Shown piece after piece: positions 53,809 to 64,000 of a stretch of 64,000 bases of DNA. The notes beneath the pieces are model-generated. The model was not told the DNA's origin. It did no database searches and saw only the letters and a program-made list of their open reading frames with translations. Position 1 is the stretch's first letter, and each line of letters begins with the position of its first letter. Source of the stretch: Promicromonospora sp. MEB111 (lineage in GTDB: Bacteria; Actinomycetota; Actinomycetes; Actinomycetales; Cellulomonadaceae); assembly GCF_030209445.1 (NCBI RefSeq), contig NZ_JARVSD010000008.1, positions 248,001-312,000 on the forward strand, written 5' to 3'. The position numbers and the translations under genes are program-made.

Positions 53809-55172
53809 TGTCGACTCCCCGAAACCCTCGCTCCAGGGTCCCCGGCCGCAGCACCCTGGCCGCGGCGCTCGCCGTCCTGCTCCTGCTGGGCGGCTCGTCC
53901 GCCGTCCAGGCCGACGACCTGGACGACCGCCGCGCCGCCGCGGAGCGCCAGCAGGCGGCCAAGGAGAAGGAGCGCGAGAGCCTGGAGGCCGAGCTGGAGC
54001 ACACGGACTCGCAGCTCGCGGACGCCGTGCTCGAGCTGGACCAGGTCGAGGGCCGGCTGCCGGTGGCGGAGGCAGAGCTCGCCGTGGCCGAGGCCGAGCT
54101 GCAGCGGGCGGAGCGGGAGGCCGCGATCCTGGCCCAGCGGCTGGCCGACGCCCAGCTCGAGGAGGCGCAGGTCACCCAGCTGCTCCAGGACGGTTCCGGG
54201 AAGGTTGACGCCGCCCGCGACGACATCGCGCAGATGGCCCGCGAGGAGTTCCGTGGTTCCGGCAGCGCCTCGACGCTCGGGCTGGTGACCGGCGCCCAGA
54301 GCACCGAGGAGTTCATCGACGGGTACTCCGTGTCGTCGTCCGCGGCCCGGATCCGGGCGCGCACGCTCGCCGAGCTGCAGGACGCCGAGGCGACCGCCCG
54401 CAACCTGCAGGCGCGGCTGACTGCCATCCGGGAGGTCGTCACCGAGCTCAAGCGCCTCGCGGACGAAAACGTGGAGTCCAAGGAGGCGGCCAAGCAGGCC
54501 GCGGTGGAGCGCAAGGCGGAGATCGAGCGCCTGATCGCCGAGCAGCAGCGGCTCAAGGCCCGCATCGAGCGGCGCAAGGACGCCGCGCTGGAGAGCATGC
54601 AGGCGAACGAGCAGGAGCTGAGCTCCATCGAGTCCGACCTGAAGTCGATCATCCGCAAGCAGCAGGCCCGGGACGAGCGCCTGGCCCAGCAGCGTCAGGA
54701 GGAGCAGGGCTCCTCGGGCGGTTCCTCCGGCGGTGGTGGTTCCTCGTCCGGTGGTGGTGGTGGCGGCACCATGACATTCCTCAGCTACCCGACGGCGAAC
54801 CCGTTCGTCACCTCGTCGTACGGCATGCGGTTCCACCCGGTGCTGAACTACTCCCGTCTGCACGCCGGCACCGACTTCCGGGCCTACTGCGGCACGCCGA
54901 TCCTGGCCGCCGCCGACGGCACGGTCCTCTACGCCCGCACTCTGGCGGGTCTGGGCAACCAGGTGCTGATCGACCACGGCTACACGTCGAGCGGTACCAG
55001 CGTGATGACGAGCTCGAACCACCTCACGTCCTTCGCCGTCTCGTCGGGGCAGCGCGTCTCGCGCGGGCAGCTGATCGGCTACTCGGGCACCACGGGTACG
55101 TCCACGGCCTGCCACCTGCACTTCGAGCTCTACATCAACGGTTCCACCGTGGACCCGATGACCTGGCTCTAA
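53808..55172 (+). CDS. Coiled-coil M23 peptidase, probable FtsEX-activated wall hydrolase
   Basis: 454 aa. Signal peptide (about 1-38, LAAALAVLLLLGG), long coiled coil (about 40-300, rich in Glu/Ala/Leu/Gln), a Gly/Ser-rich linker (about 303-322), and a LytM domain (about 325-454) with the zinc ligands in HAGTDFRA and HLHFELY. This is the EnvC/PcsB-like architecture: the coiled coil docks on FtsX and controls hydrolysis. All zinc ligands are present, so unlike EnvC it may itself cut peptidoglycan. Translationally coupled to ftsX; smpB follows after 90 bp. Confidence 0.92.
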   Translation: MSTPRNPRSRVPGRSTLAAALAVLLLLGGSSAVQADDLDDRRAAAERQQAAKEKERESLEAELEHTDSQLADAVLELDQVEGRLPVAEAELAVAEAELQRAEREAAILAQRLADAQLEEAQVTQLLQDGSGKVDAARDDIAQMAREEFRGSGSASTLGLVTGAQSTEEFIDGYSVSSSAARIRARTLAELQDAEATARNLQARLTAIREVVTELKRLADENVESKEAAKQAAVERKAEIERLIAEQQRLKARIERRKDAALESMQANEQELSSIESDLKSIIRKQQARDERLAQQRQEEQGSSGGSSGGGGSSSGGGGGGTMTFLSYPTANPFVTSSYGMRFHPVLNYSRLHAGTDFRAYCGTPILAAADGTVLYARTLAGLGNQVLIDHGYTSSGTSVMTSSNHLTSFAVSSGQRVSRGQLIGYSGTTGTSTACHLHFELYINGSTVDPMTWL

Positions 55173-55262
55173 AAGCCTGGTCCCCGCGGTCCGGGCGCGT
55201 AAACTGGGACGTCGCGCGGCCCGCAGCGGGTACCGCGCAGCCGCAGACCCCGGAGGGAGACC

Positions 55263-55745
55263 ATGGCCAAGAAGAACGTCGATGATCCGCGCAAGATCGT
55301 GGCGAACAACAAGAAGGCCCGTCATGACTACGTGATCGAGGACGTCTTCGAGGCCGGACTGGTGCTCTCGGGCACCGAGGTCAAGGCGCTCCGGATGGGT
55401 CGCGCGTCCCTGACGGACGGCTACGCCGCCATCGACCGCGGCGAGGCGTGGCTCGAGAACGTCCACATCCCCGCGTACTTCCAGGGCACGTGGAACAACC
55501 ACGCGCCGCGGCGGCGGCGCAAGCTGCTGCTGCACCGCGAGGAGATCGCGCGCCTGGAGTCGAAGTCCCGGGAGAAGGGGCACACCCTCATCCCGCTGTC
55601 GCTGTACTTCCTGGACGGCCGTGCCAAGGTCGAGATCGCGCTCGCACGAGGCAAGAAGGAGTACGACAAGCGCCAGACCCTGCGCGAGCAGCAGGACATG
55701 CGGGAGGCCCAGCGGGCGATCCGGCACAAGGAGATGCTCGGCTGA
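55263..55745 (+). CDS. smpB: SsrA-binding protein SmpB
   Basis: 160 aa. Typical Smp[79 protein letters not shown], and the basic C-terminal tail ([13 protein letters not shown]) that mimics mRNA in the ribosome. CGGAGGGAG six bases upstream fixes ATG 55263. It escorts tmRNA, whose gene starts 90 bp downstream, onto stalled ribosomes. Confidence 0.97.
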   Translation: MAKKNVDDPRKIVANNKKARHDYVIEDVFEAGLVLSGTEVKALRMGRASLTDGYAAIDRGEAWLENVHIPAYFQGTWNNHAPRRRRKLLLHREEIARLESKSREKGHTLIPLSLYFLDGRAKVEIALARGKKEYDKRQTLREQQDMREAQRAIRHKEMLG

Positions 55746-55834
55746 GGAAATAACGTTCCCGGCCAGGGTGTTGATCACCTAGACTGGGAGCACTTCACGG
55801 GCGAGAGCCCGGGGAGCTGGTTGACAACACCATA

Positions 55835-56200
55835 GGGGCTGATCGGTTTCGACGGTGGTCGTGCTTCGAGGAGAAGCGGGCCGAGGATGCAGGCTTATCT
55901 CGTAAACGATGCCTGTAAACCAATAGTTGCCGATAACTCGCGCAACGACTTCGCCCTCGCCGCCTGAGCGAGCCCGAAGTCCGTGGGCCCGGAGTCTGCT
56001 TTCGCTCCGGTAGTCCGCGTCATCTAGAAAGCCACTGCTCGTAGCTCTCGTCATCGGGGCTACGGGAACACTTAGATGACTGGGCCTGTCCGCGAACGTG
56101 TCTGCGCGAGCGCGGGGGCCGAGAAAATCCATAGCAGACTGCGCCCGGAGAAGTCCTCGTTAACCGATACCGGACCCGGGTTCGATTCCCGGCAGCTCCA
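55835..56200 (+). ncRNA. ssrA: Transfer-messenger RNA (tmRNA)
   Basis: The 5' end GGGGCTGATCGGTTTCGACG pairs with the 3' acceptor CAGCTCC (56193-56199); the T arm GGTTCGATTCC is just before it. The tag reading frame starts at 55929 (GCC GAT AAC ...) and encodes ADNSRNDFALAA, stop TGA at 55965-55967. This is a normal actinobacterial tag ending in ALAA. The 3' CCA is not encoded (genome reads ACG), so it must be added by the nucleotidyltransferase. One-piece, not permuted. Works with SmpB to rescue stalled ribosomes. Confidence 0.97.
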
Positions 56201-56219
56201 CGTGACAGCCATGTGGCAG

Positions 56220-56249
56220 AAGGCCTCGCCGGTGTTCCGGCGAGGCCTT
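56220..56249 (+). terminator. Terminator of ssrA
   Basis: Perfect 13-bp stem AAGGCCTCGCCGG with a TGTT loop, 20 bp after the tmRNA 3' end. A strong hairpin, also able to stop the converging lipoprotein gene. Confidence 0.85.
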
Positions 56250-56292
56250 CGTCGTGCCCGGGGTCTGGTGCCCGCCTCGCGGGCCGGGCCCC

Positions 56293-56952
56293 CTACTCGA
56301 CGTCGCGCAGTGCCGACAGCACCGCGACCGTCTCGGCGCCGTACGTGTCGTCGGCGTAGCGCTGGATGCTGCCGTCGTCGTAGACGACCGTCACCCGGAC
56401 GTAGCCGTTCTCGACCCAGCCGCTGAGGCCGCCGAGGTCGTCGAACACCTCGCTCTGCAGCTCGTCGGCGCCGGATCCTGCTCCGGCCGCCCCGGCGTTG
56501 TCCGGCGCGAGCCGGGGGTCGTCGTCGGACGCGGGCGGCTCGGCCGGGGCGGCGCCCGCCTCGGTGAGGTGGAAGGTCGCGCCGTCCCAGGTGCCCTCGA
56601 CCGTGTACTGGCCCCAGGTGGTGCTCTGTGCGGACTCCTCCGCCTCGACGGCGTCCCAGTCCCATCCGGCGATCTCGGGTCCGCCGCACTGGGGCGGGTA
56701 CGACTCGGCCACCCCGCCCAGGCAGAGCTCGGGCGGTCCGTCGCCCTCCTGGAGCACGGTCGCGACGGCGGTCACCGGGCCCGGCGCCGAGGGCGCGGGC
56801 GGCGCGGACACCGCAGTGTCGCCGGTCTGGTCACCGTCGGATGCGGGGTCGGCGGGGCTGGCGGGGTCGGCGGGGCCGGCGCACGCGCCGAGCAGCAGGA
56901 CGCCGGCCAGGCCGGTGCCGAGGGCGCGGAGTGGTGCTCGCAGCGGGCTCAT
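56293..56952 (-). CDS. Putative lipoprotein, unknown function
   Basis: 219 aa. Basic start and hydrophobic core (LGTGLAGVLLLGAC) with a lipobox; Cys24 is the likely lipidated residue. A Pro/Ala/Ser/Asp-rich spacer (about 27-60) tethers a domain with one cysteine pair (ELCLGG, PPQCGG), W-rich IAGWDWDAVEAEES, and a C-terminal strand pair (GYVRVTVVYDDGSIQRYADD). No known domain recognised. The gene converges on ssrA; its promoter side faces the 29-bp inverted repeat 42 bp upstream. Confidence 0.8.
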   Translation of the reverse strand: MSPLRAPLRALGTGLAGVLLLGACAGPADPASPADPASDGDQTGDTAVSAPPAPSAPGPVTAVATVLQEGDGPPELCLGGVAESYPPQCGGPEIAGWDWDAVEAEESAQSTTWGQYTVEGTWDGATFHLTEAGAAPAEPPASDDDPRLAPDNAGAAGAGSGADELQSEVFDDLGGLSGWVENGYVRVTVVYDDGSIQRYADDTYGAETVAVLSALRDVE

Positions 56953-56993
56953 ACCCGCTATGTGTCGGCGCTTGCGCGCCAGCCGCTGGTCGG

Positions 56994-57069
56994 AAGTGCG
57001 CCTCTACCCAGTCATCTGGCCCAGATCTACTGTGGTTTCCGGGCCAGATGACTGGGTAGAGGCGCACTT
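56994..57069. repeat. 29-bp perfect inverted repeat
   Basis: Arms 56994-57022 and 57041-57069 are exact reverse complements (outer ends AAGTGCGCCTCTACCC, inner ends ending TCTGGCCC) separated by 18 nt. The core AGATGACTGGG also occurs in the tmRNA gene at 56074. It lies between the divergent lipoprotein and DUF222/HNH genes. Confidence 0.9.
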
Positions 57070-57483
57070 TGCCGGGGCCGACGCCGACCGGGCACCAAGC
57101 ACCGGGCGCCACGCACCAGGCGCCGGCCAGGTGGTGCCGAACACGCCGGGATCGAAGCCGAGCAGGAGGCTGGCATCGAACACGCTCGCGTCGGTTGACA
57201 TGCCCTCGCCGGAACGGGCCGCAGCGGAGTTCGTTCCAGGCTCGCGCCAGCGGTTGGGCTTGCGCGAGCAGATGACGCGCCAGGATCGCCGCTCGCTGAC
57301 GGCCCGACTGCGTGCGAACTCGACCGACCTCGGCCCAGCTCGGGCGCCCGGGACGCTATCCGATCCGTGCTCGACGAGTGGTGTATCCACCGGGTCGCGA
57401 GCGAGGCAGCCGTCGGTTTCTGCCGATGGCAGACAGGGTCGGTTCGACGAGCAGTGCGAACATGTGTGTCATAGGTTGATGGC
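57070..57483. other. 414-bp region upstream of the HNH gene
   Basis: No convincing gene. It begins with the short direct repeats GGGCACCAAGCACCGGGCGCC and CACGCACCAGGCGCC. Near the end CGAACATGTGTGTC (57457-57470) is a degenerate LexA-box-like sequence, 14 bp before the HNH start. Confidence 0.4.
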
Positions 57484-59394
57484 ATGACGCGAACGGGTGA
57501 GGTGTTGACACGGACAGGCGACGAGCTGCCTGTCGGGTCGGTGCTGCCCGGCGGTGGAGTGCCGTCTGATGGTGCCGTGCGGGCCGGGATCGTAGATGCC
57601 GCGGTGGTTGATGCTGCGGGTGTGCGGGCGGTGCGTCAGATGGTGGCGGGCATGGTCTTGCCGGGTGCCGACGAGATGGTCAGGGTCGCGGGTGCGAACG
57701 TTGGCGTTGGTGTGAACGATGGCCCGGGTGGCGGGCCGCGGGTGCAGGCGGAGTGGGTGGACCTGCTCGGTGAGCTGGAAGCGTTGAAGAACGCGGTCAC
57801 GGCGACGCAGGCCCGGTTAGCCGTGATGTTGGATGAGGCCACGAAGTCCGAGGAAGCCGGGCAGGGCATCCGGGCCGAACGCAGGGGTCGTGGGGTCCCG
57901 AACCAGGTCGGTGCCGCCCTGCGGGTGAGCCCCCACGCCGGTGCCGGGTTCGTGAGCACGGCCCGGGTGTGGGTCACGCAGATGCCGCACACCTTCGCCG
58001 CGTTGCAGGCTGGGGTGCTGTCCCCGTGGCGGGCCACCCTCCTGGTCCGGGAGACCTCACACCTGACGGTGGAGCACCGTGCCCTGATCGACGAGGAGAT
58101 CTGCGGACCGCAGCACCTGGCGGACCTGGCCCGGATGGGCACGCGCCGCCTGGTCGCTCGGATCAAGGAACTGGCCGCCCAGTTGGATGTGCACGCGTGC
58201 GTCAAGCGCAACGCCACGGCCGTGTCGGAGCGGCGGGTGTCGGTGCGTCCCGCACCCGACCTGATGGTCTACCTGACCGCCCTGGTCCCGATGGCGCAGG
58301 GTGTGCAGGCCTACGCCCAGCTCAAGACCCACGCCGAGATGGTCAGGGCGGGCGGTGATGGGCGGGGTGCGGGGCAGATCATGGCCGACACCCTCATCGA
58401 ACGCGTCACCGCCCGTCAGCCTGGCCACACGAACGACGTACCGGTCACGATCAACCTCCTGGTCTCGGACGAGACCCTGCTGGCCGGTGGTAACGAGCCC
58501 GGTGTGGTGTTGGAGGGCGCCCCGGCGGGTGTGGGCACGGTCCCGGCGCCGGTCGCCCGGCATCTGGCGGCGCATGCGATCGAGACCGACACCGCGTGGC
58601 TCCGGTCGATCTATGTGAACCCGCACGGTCGCCTGGTGGCGACGACGTCGACGTCAAGGTTCCACCCCCAGGGCCTGGCCGCGCTCCTGCGTGCCCGGGA
58701 GCAGGGGATCTGCGCCACGACGTGGTGTGACGCCCCGATTCGGCACCTGGACCACGTCACCCCATTCATCGAGGGCGGACCAACGAGCCTCGATAACGGG
58801 CAGGGCTTGTGCGCCCGGTGCAACCACGCCAAGCAATCACCCGGTTGGTCGCAGAAGACCACCCAGGTCGACGGCCGGGATGCTGTGGAGACGATCACAC
58901 CCACGGGGCACACGTATGTCTCGGTCGCGCCCACACCACCGACACCGGTCACGACCGGCAATGCAACGCCGGCTCGTGGTGCGCTGGTTCGCACCACAGT
59001 CCGCGACGCGATCCCGGTCCCTGACACGACACCTGCTCAGGGCGCGGCACCGGTCCGCGGCACGACCGTGGTTAGTGCCGCCGCAATCCTGCCCGCTGAA
59101 GCAGCGGCGACCGGCCCCACCGGACCCGTCCGCGACCAGGCACCAGCCCCCGAGCGATCCACCACCCCAACCTGGACCCCCGCCGTCGGCATGACGGGAC
59201 CGAGCAACGGGCACACACCCCGCAGCCGCTACCAGATCGGCTGCCACACCAACCCCCGCAACGCCCCGATCCCTTACCGACCAGGCCCACCCGGCCGGCG
59301 CCGCCCGCCACCGCCTTCACGCCAAACAGCACCTCGGCGACCAGCGTCCTACGGAGGCCGCCAGGCCGACCTCGCCTGGACGCACCCTCGCTGA
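57484..59394 (+). CDS. DUF222 / HNH endonuclease family protein (13E12-like)
   Basis: 636 aa. N-terminal DUF222 domain (about 85-330: ELEALKNAVTATQARLAVML, LSPWRATLLVRETSHLTVEH, RRVSVRPAPDLMVYLTALVP), a linker, and an HNH domain (about 405-455) with CATTWCDAPIRHLDHVTPFI and LCARCNHAKQSPGW: two CxxC pairs and the H-DH-N-H catalytic set. The C-terminal 150 residues are Thr/Pro/Ala-rich and low complexity. This family is the 13E12 repeat family of mycobacteria, multi-copy and presumed mobile or defence-related; function is unproven. A 29-bp inverted repeat and a LexA-like sequence precede it. Confidence 0.88.
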   Translation: MTRTGEVLTRTGDELPVGSVLPGGGVPSDGAVRAGIVDAAVVDAAGVRAVRQMVAGMVLPGADEMVRVAGANVGVGVNDGPGGGPRVQAEWVDLLGELEALKNAVTATQARLAVMLDEATKSEEAGQGIRAERRGRGVPNQVGAALRVSPHAGAGFVSTARVWVTQMPHTFAALQAGVLSPWRATLLVRETSHLTVEHRALIDEEICGPQHLADLARMGTRRLVARIKELAAQLDVHACVKRNATAVSERRVSVRPAPDLMVYLTALVPMAQGVQAYAQLKTHAEMVRAGGDGRGAGQIMADTLIERVTARQPGHTNDVPVTINLLVSDETLLAGGNEPGVVLEGAPAGVGTVPAPVARHLAAHAIETDTAWLRSIYVNPHGRLVATTSTSRFHPQGLAALLRAREQGICATTWCDAPIRHLDHVTPFIEGGPTSLDNGQGLCARCNHAKQSPGWSQKTTQVDGRDAVETITPTGHTYVSVAPTPPTPVTTGNATPARGALVRTTVRDAIPVPDTTPAQGAAPVRGTTVVSAAAILPAEAAATGPTGPVRDQAPAPERSTTPTWTPAVGMTGPSNGHTPRSRYQIGCHTNPRNAPIPYRPGPPGRRRPPPPSRQTAPRRPASYGGRQADLAWTHPR

Positions 59395-59480
59395 GGCCGC
59401 CCGCTCGACGATCCCGCACCTCCGGGGCACACTGGCAGCGGCGCGGACACCGGGGTTCGCGGCGGAGAGCTGGAGGGCCC

Positions 59481-61361
<1,881 letters not shown>

Positions 61362-61390
61362 CCGTCCTCTGAACGGGACGCCGCGCTAGG

Positions 61391-63193
61391 GTGTCCGGCG
61401 TGCACCAGCCCGGAGATCCTGGCCTTGTTCCCCTGCCTGCGTCGACGCAGGTGCCGGGAGGTTCGGTGCCGCTCCGTGACGGCGCGCGGGTCCTGACCGA
61501 CCCGGCCCTGCGGCCCGCCGCGCGCAGGTGGCGCCGGGTCACCGAGGAGGCCTTCGGGATCGACCTCGTGCCGGTGACCGACGGGCCCGCCGACGTCGTC
61601 CTCGCTCTCGCGTCCGACCTGCCTGACGGGGGCTACCGGATCGAGGTGCGCGCGAACCCCGCGGCACCCGGGACGGTGCACGTCGAGGCCGCGGACCTCG
61701 CCGGTGCCCATGCCGCAACGCAGACCCTGCGCCAGCTCGCCGGCCCGGCCGCCTTCCGCCGGGCGCCCGCGGACTACCGGGGACCGTCCGGGGGTACCCC
61801 GGCACCCATGCTCCCGGTCGTGCGGATCGAGGACCACCCGCGGTTCGCCTGGCGCGGCGTGCTGCTCGACGTGGCCCGCCACTTCCTGCCCAAGCACGAC
61901 GTGCTGCGGTTCGTCGACCTCGCCGCCGCCCATCGGCTCAACGTGCTGCAGCTCCACCTCACGGACGACCAGGGCTGGCGCGTGCAGATCGACCGGTACC
62001 CGGAGCTGACGCGCACCGGGGCGTGGCGGCGCGAGTCCACCGTCGGCACCTGGCGCACGGGCTCCCGCGACGGACGTCCGCACGGCGGCTTCTACACGCA
62101 GGACGACCTGCGCGAGATCGTGGCCTACGCCCGCGACCGCGGGATCACCGTGGTGCCCGAGATCGACGTGCCCGGCCACGTCGAGGCCGCCGTCGCCGCC
62201 TATCCCGAGCTCGGCACGCGCAAGGACCGCAGCGGCGTGCGCACCACGTGGGGCATCAGCCAGGACGTGCTCGACCCGTCCGAGGGTTCGCTCGCGTTCT
62301 TCCGGCACGTGCTGGACGAGGTGCTGGACGTGTTCGACGCGCCCTGGATCGGCCTCGGCGGGGACGAGGTGCCGCCGACGCTCTGGCGCGAGTCGCCGCA
62401 GATCGTCGAGCGCGCCCGGGCGCTGGGCCTGTTCGGGCCGGACGGCGCCGTGGACGTCAGCCGGCTGCACGGCTGGTTCGTCGCCCGGCTGGCCGAGCAC
62501 GTGTCCGCCGCGGGCCGCCGTGCCGTCGTCTGGGACGAGGCCGTCTCGCCGATGCTCCCGCACGACGTGATCGTCACCTCCTGGCGCGGGTATGCCCAGG
62601 GCGCCGCCGCGCTCGCCGCGGGGCACGACGTCGTCATGGCGCCCGAGCAGGCCGTCTACCTGGACCACCGGGCCGGCGACCACCCGGCGGAACCCATCCC
62701 GGTCGGCTTCCTGCGCACGATCGAGGACGTCTACGCCTTCGACCCGCTCCCGGCGGAGCTGGTCGAGGCGCAGCCGGCCGGCGGCCGGACCGGGCGGCTG
62801 CTCGGCGCGCAGGCCCAGGTGTGGACCGAGCACCTCGACAGCGCGCGCCGCGTCGACTACGCGACCTACCCGCGGCTGGCCGCGTTCGCCGAGGTCGCCT
62901 GGTCGCCGCGCGGCGACCGGGAGCCGGGCTCGGCGGCGTCGAAGGAGTTCCTGGACCGGCTGGAGCGGAACCACCTGCCGCGCCTCGACGCGTACGGCGT
63001 CGAGTACCGGCCGCTCGCCGGGCCGCACCCCTGGCAGACCCGGCCCGGCGTCCAGGGCTACCCGCGGGACCTCGCGGCCGAGACCGCCGTCGGCGGCTGG
63101 GCCGGGCTCGGCGGCTGGCGGGAGGACGGCGGCGTCGAGAACCTGCCGGAGCGGAGCCCGGTGGACGACCCGGCCCCGGAGCGCGACACGTGA
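61391..63193 (+). CDS. GH20 beta-N-acetylhexosaminidase
   Basis: 600 aa. N-terminal GH20b-like domain (about 10-130), then the catalytic barrel: WRGVLLDVARHFLPKHDVLR, LNVLQLHLTDDQGWR, VVPEIDVPGHVEAA, the catalytic Asp-Glu in GLGGDEVPPTLW, and WDEAVS. It removes terminal GlcNAc/GalNAc from chitin-oligosaccharides, wall fragments or glycans by substrate-assisted catalysis. No signal peptide is visible, so it is likely intracellular. GTG 61391 is used; GTG 61400 is equally possible. The stop overlaps the next gene by four bases (GTGA), linking it to the deacylase for stepwise sugar or muropeptide salvage. Confidence 0.92.
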   Translation: MSGVHQPGDPGLVPLPASTQVPGGSVPLRDGARVLTDPALRPAARRWRRVTEEAFGIDLVPVTDGPADVVLALASDLPDGGYRIEVRANPAAPGTVHVEAADLAGAHAATQTLRQLAGPAAFRRAPADYRGPSGGTPAPMLPVVRIEDHPRFAWRGVLLDVARHFLPKHDVLRFVDLAAAHRLNVLQLHLTDDQGWRVQIDRYPELTRTGAWRRESTVGTWRTGSRDGRPHGGFYTQDDLREIVAYARDRGITVVPEIDVPGHVEAAVAAYPELGTRKDRSGVRTTWGISQDVLDPSEGSLAFFRHVLDEVLDVFDAPWIGLGGDEVPPTLWRESPQIVERARALGLFGPDGAVDVSRLHGWFVARLAEHVSAAGRRAVVWDEAVSPMLPHDVIVTSWRGYAQGAAALAAGHDVVMAPEQAVYLDHRAGDHPAEPIPVGFLRTIEDVYAFDPLPAELVEAQPAGGRTGRLLGAQAQVWTEHLDSARRVDYATYPRLAAFAEVAWSPRGDREPGSAASKEFLDRLERNHLPRLDAYGVEYRPLAGPHPWQTRPGVQGYPRDLAAETAVGGWAGLGGWREDGGVENLPERSPVDDPAPERDT

Positions 63194-64000
63194 CCGGCAC
63201 CGTCCAGGTCCGTGGGGCCCGCCTGCCCCAGCCCGACGGGACCCTGTCCGAACCCCTGGACCTGCACGTCGTGCGGGGCCGGATCGCGGCGATCGCCCGC
63301 GCGGGCGCGCGGGACCTCGCCGTGCCGGACGTCGCGGGGCCGGAGGCACCGACCCTCGACGCGCACGGTCGCGTCGCCCTGCCCGGGTTCGTGGACGCGC
63401 ACACGCACGCCGAGGCGGCCGTCTTCGAGCCGGACGTGCAGCTCGCCATGCTCCGCCAGGGCATCACGACGATCGTGACCGGCCAGGACGGCGTGTCCTT
63501 CGCGCCGTCCGACCCCGCCACCTACGCGTGGGCGAGCACGTACTTCGCCGCGATCGACGGCGACCACCCCGTGTTCGCGGGCGGGTCCGTGGGCGACCTC
63601 CTGACGACCTACCACCGCACGGTCCCGGTGAACGTCGCCTACCTCGCGCCCCACGGCACCATCCGGTACCGGGTGCTGGGGGCGGCGCAGCGACCGGCGT
63701 CGGACGACGAGATCGCGGCCATGACGGACCTGCTGGAGCAGGCCCTCGACGACGGCGCCTGCGGCCTGTCGACGGGCCTCGAGTACGTGCCCGCCGCCTA
63801 CGCCGACGAGCGCGAGCTGGTCGCTCTTGCGAAGGTGGTCGCCGCACGCGGGCTGCCGCACGTCAGCCACATGCGCGGCTACGAGGACAAGGGCGTCGCC
63901 GGGCTCGACGAGCTGCTGCGGATCGCCCGCGCGTCCGGCGTCGCCACCCACGTGTCGCACCTGCACGGTCCCGCCGGCGACCTGCTGGACCGCATCGGGG
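63190..64000 (+). CDS. N-acyl-D-amino-acid deacylase family amidohydrolase (3' end outside window)
   Basis: Partial, 270 codons visible, from GTG 63190. Amidohydrolase fold with the metal site GFVDAHTHAEA, and the D-aminoacylase features GITTIVTGQDGVSFAP, GACGLSTGLEYVPAAYADEREL and HVSHMRGYEDKG, then VATHVSHLHG. Such enzymes release D-amino acids from N-acyl-D-amino acids or act on D-Glu/D-lactyl wall fragments. Coupled to the upstream GH20 gene, it may salvage peptidoglycan-derived material; N-acetyl-D-amino acid specificity is inferred. The C-terminal metal residues lie beyond the window. Confidence 0.88.
   Translation, partial: MTGTVQVRGARLPQPDGTLSEPLDLHVVRGRIAAIARAGARDLAVPDVAGPEAPTLDAHGRVALPGFVDAHTHAEAAVFEPDVQLAMLRQGITTIVTGQDGVSFAPSDPATYAWASTYFAAIDGDHPVFAGGSVGDLLTTYHRTVPVNVAYLAPHGTIRYRVLGAAQRPASDDEIAAMTDLLEQALDDGACGLSTGLEYVPAAYADERELVALAKVVAARGLPHVSHMRGYEDKGVAGLDELLRIARASGVATHVSHLHGPAGDLLDRIG

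Noticed and set aside
55821-55826. TTGACA just before ssrA as a -35 box
   Set aside because: It lies only 8 bp from the tmRNA 5' end, too close to be its -35 element.
57457-57470. CGAACATGTGTGTC as a LexA box for the HNH gene
   Set aside because: The left half fits GAAC-N4-GTTC but the right half has two mismatches; too weak to claim SOS control.
55835-59480. Integrated island at ssrA with a duplicated att site
   Set aside because: No second copy of the tmRNA 3' end and no integrase gene are found downstream in the window.

Overview
The window is high-GC DNA with dense coding, frequent GTG starts, many 1-4 nt gene overlaps and a complete tmRNA gene. It fits a cellulolytic actinobacterium of the Micrococcales, most likely the Promicromonosporaceae or Cellulomonadaceae. 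This placement is inferred from gene content: a GH10 xylanase with a C-terminal CBM2, LCP ligases, acyl-CoA carboxylase with an epsilon subunit, a Tad pilus locus and a DUF222/HNH gene.

1-3.9 kb: two glycosyltransferases (one cut by the window edge) face an LCP-type glycopolymer ligase. 3.9-25.5 kb: phosphosugar mutase, purine nucleoside phosphorylase, a cysteine-less LpdA-type flavoprotein, Nudix, accA, maf, accE, accD and birA. From general knowledge this gene set resembles the M. tuberculosis Rv3279c-Rv3308 neighbourhood. Here it is interrupted by an AbiEi/DUF559-like gene, a DUF885 hydrolase and a wall-glycan group: a pyruvyltransferase-like/GT8 fusion, an unrecognised 692-residue protein and a GT4 enzyme.

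25.6-33.8 kb: a small membrane protein, a class III adenylate cyclase, a crotonase, a secreted lysyl-oxidase-like protein, a HAD phosphatase flanked by two gene remnants (SDR tail, truncated DUF1016 nuclease), an HMCES/YedK protein and a Bcr/CflA-type exporter. 33.8-38.9 kb: a secreted phytase-like/GDPD fusion behind a PHO-box-like repeat, then two tandem paralogous LCP ligases. 38.9-42.5 kb: a LysG-type regulator with two LysE-type exporters, and a DapC-like aminotransferase.

42.6-49.2 kb: a Tad pilus operon (tadA-B-C, pilin-like, two TadE/F-like genes), preceded by a cluster of DnaA-box-like 9-mers and interrupted by the convergent xylanase gene before a TadG-like gene. 49.2-56.2 kb: ankyrin protein, prfB, an alcohol dehydrogenase, ftsE-ftsX-M23 peptidase (division-site wall hydrolysis), smpB and ssrA (trans-translation). 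56.2-64 kb: a lipoprotein, a 29-bp perfect inverted repeat, a DUF222/HNH gene, a PrpE-type acyl-CoA synthetase, a GH20 hexosaminidase and a partial D-aminoacylase.

Much of the window serves envelope building and remodelling: glycosyltransferases, three LCP ligases, FtsEX-M23 and GH20. A second theme is acyl-CoA metabolism: accA/D/E, the biotin ligase that activates the carboxylase, PrpE and a crotonase. All functional calls rest on reading motifs by eye; no database search was run.
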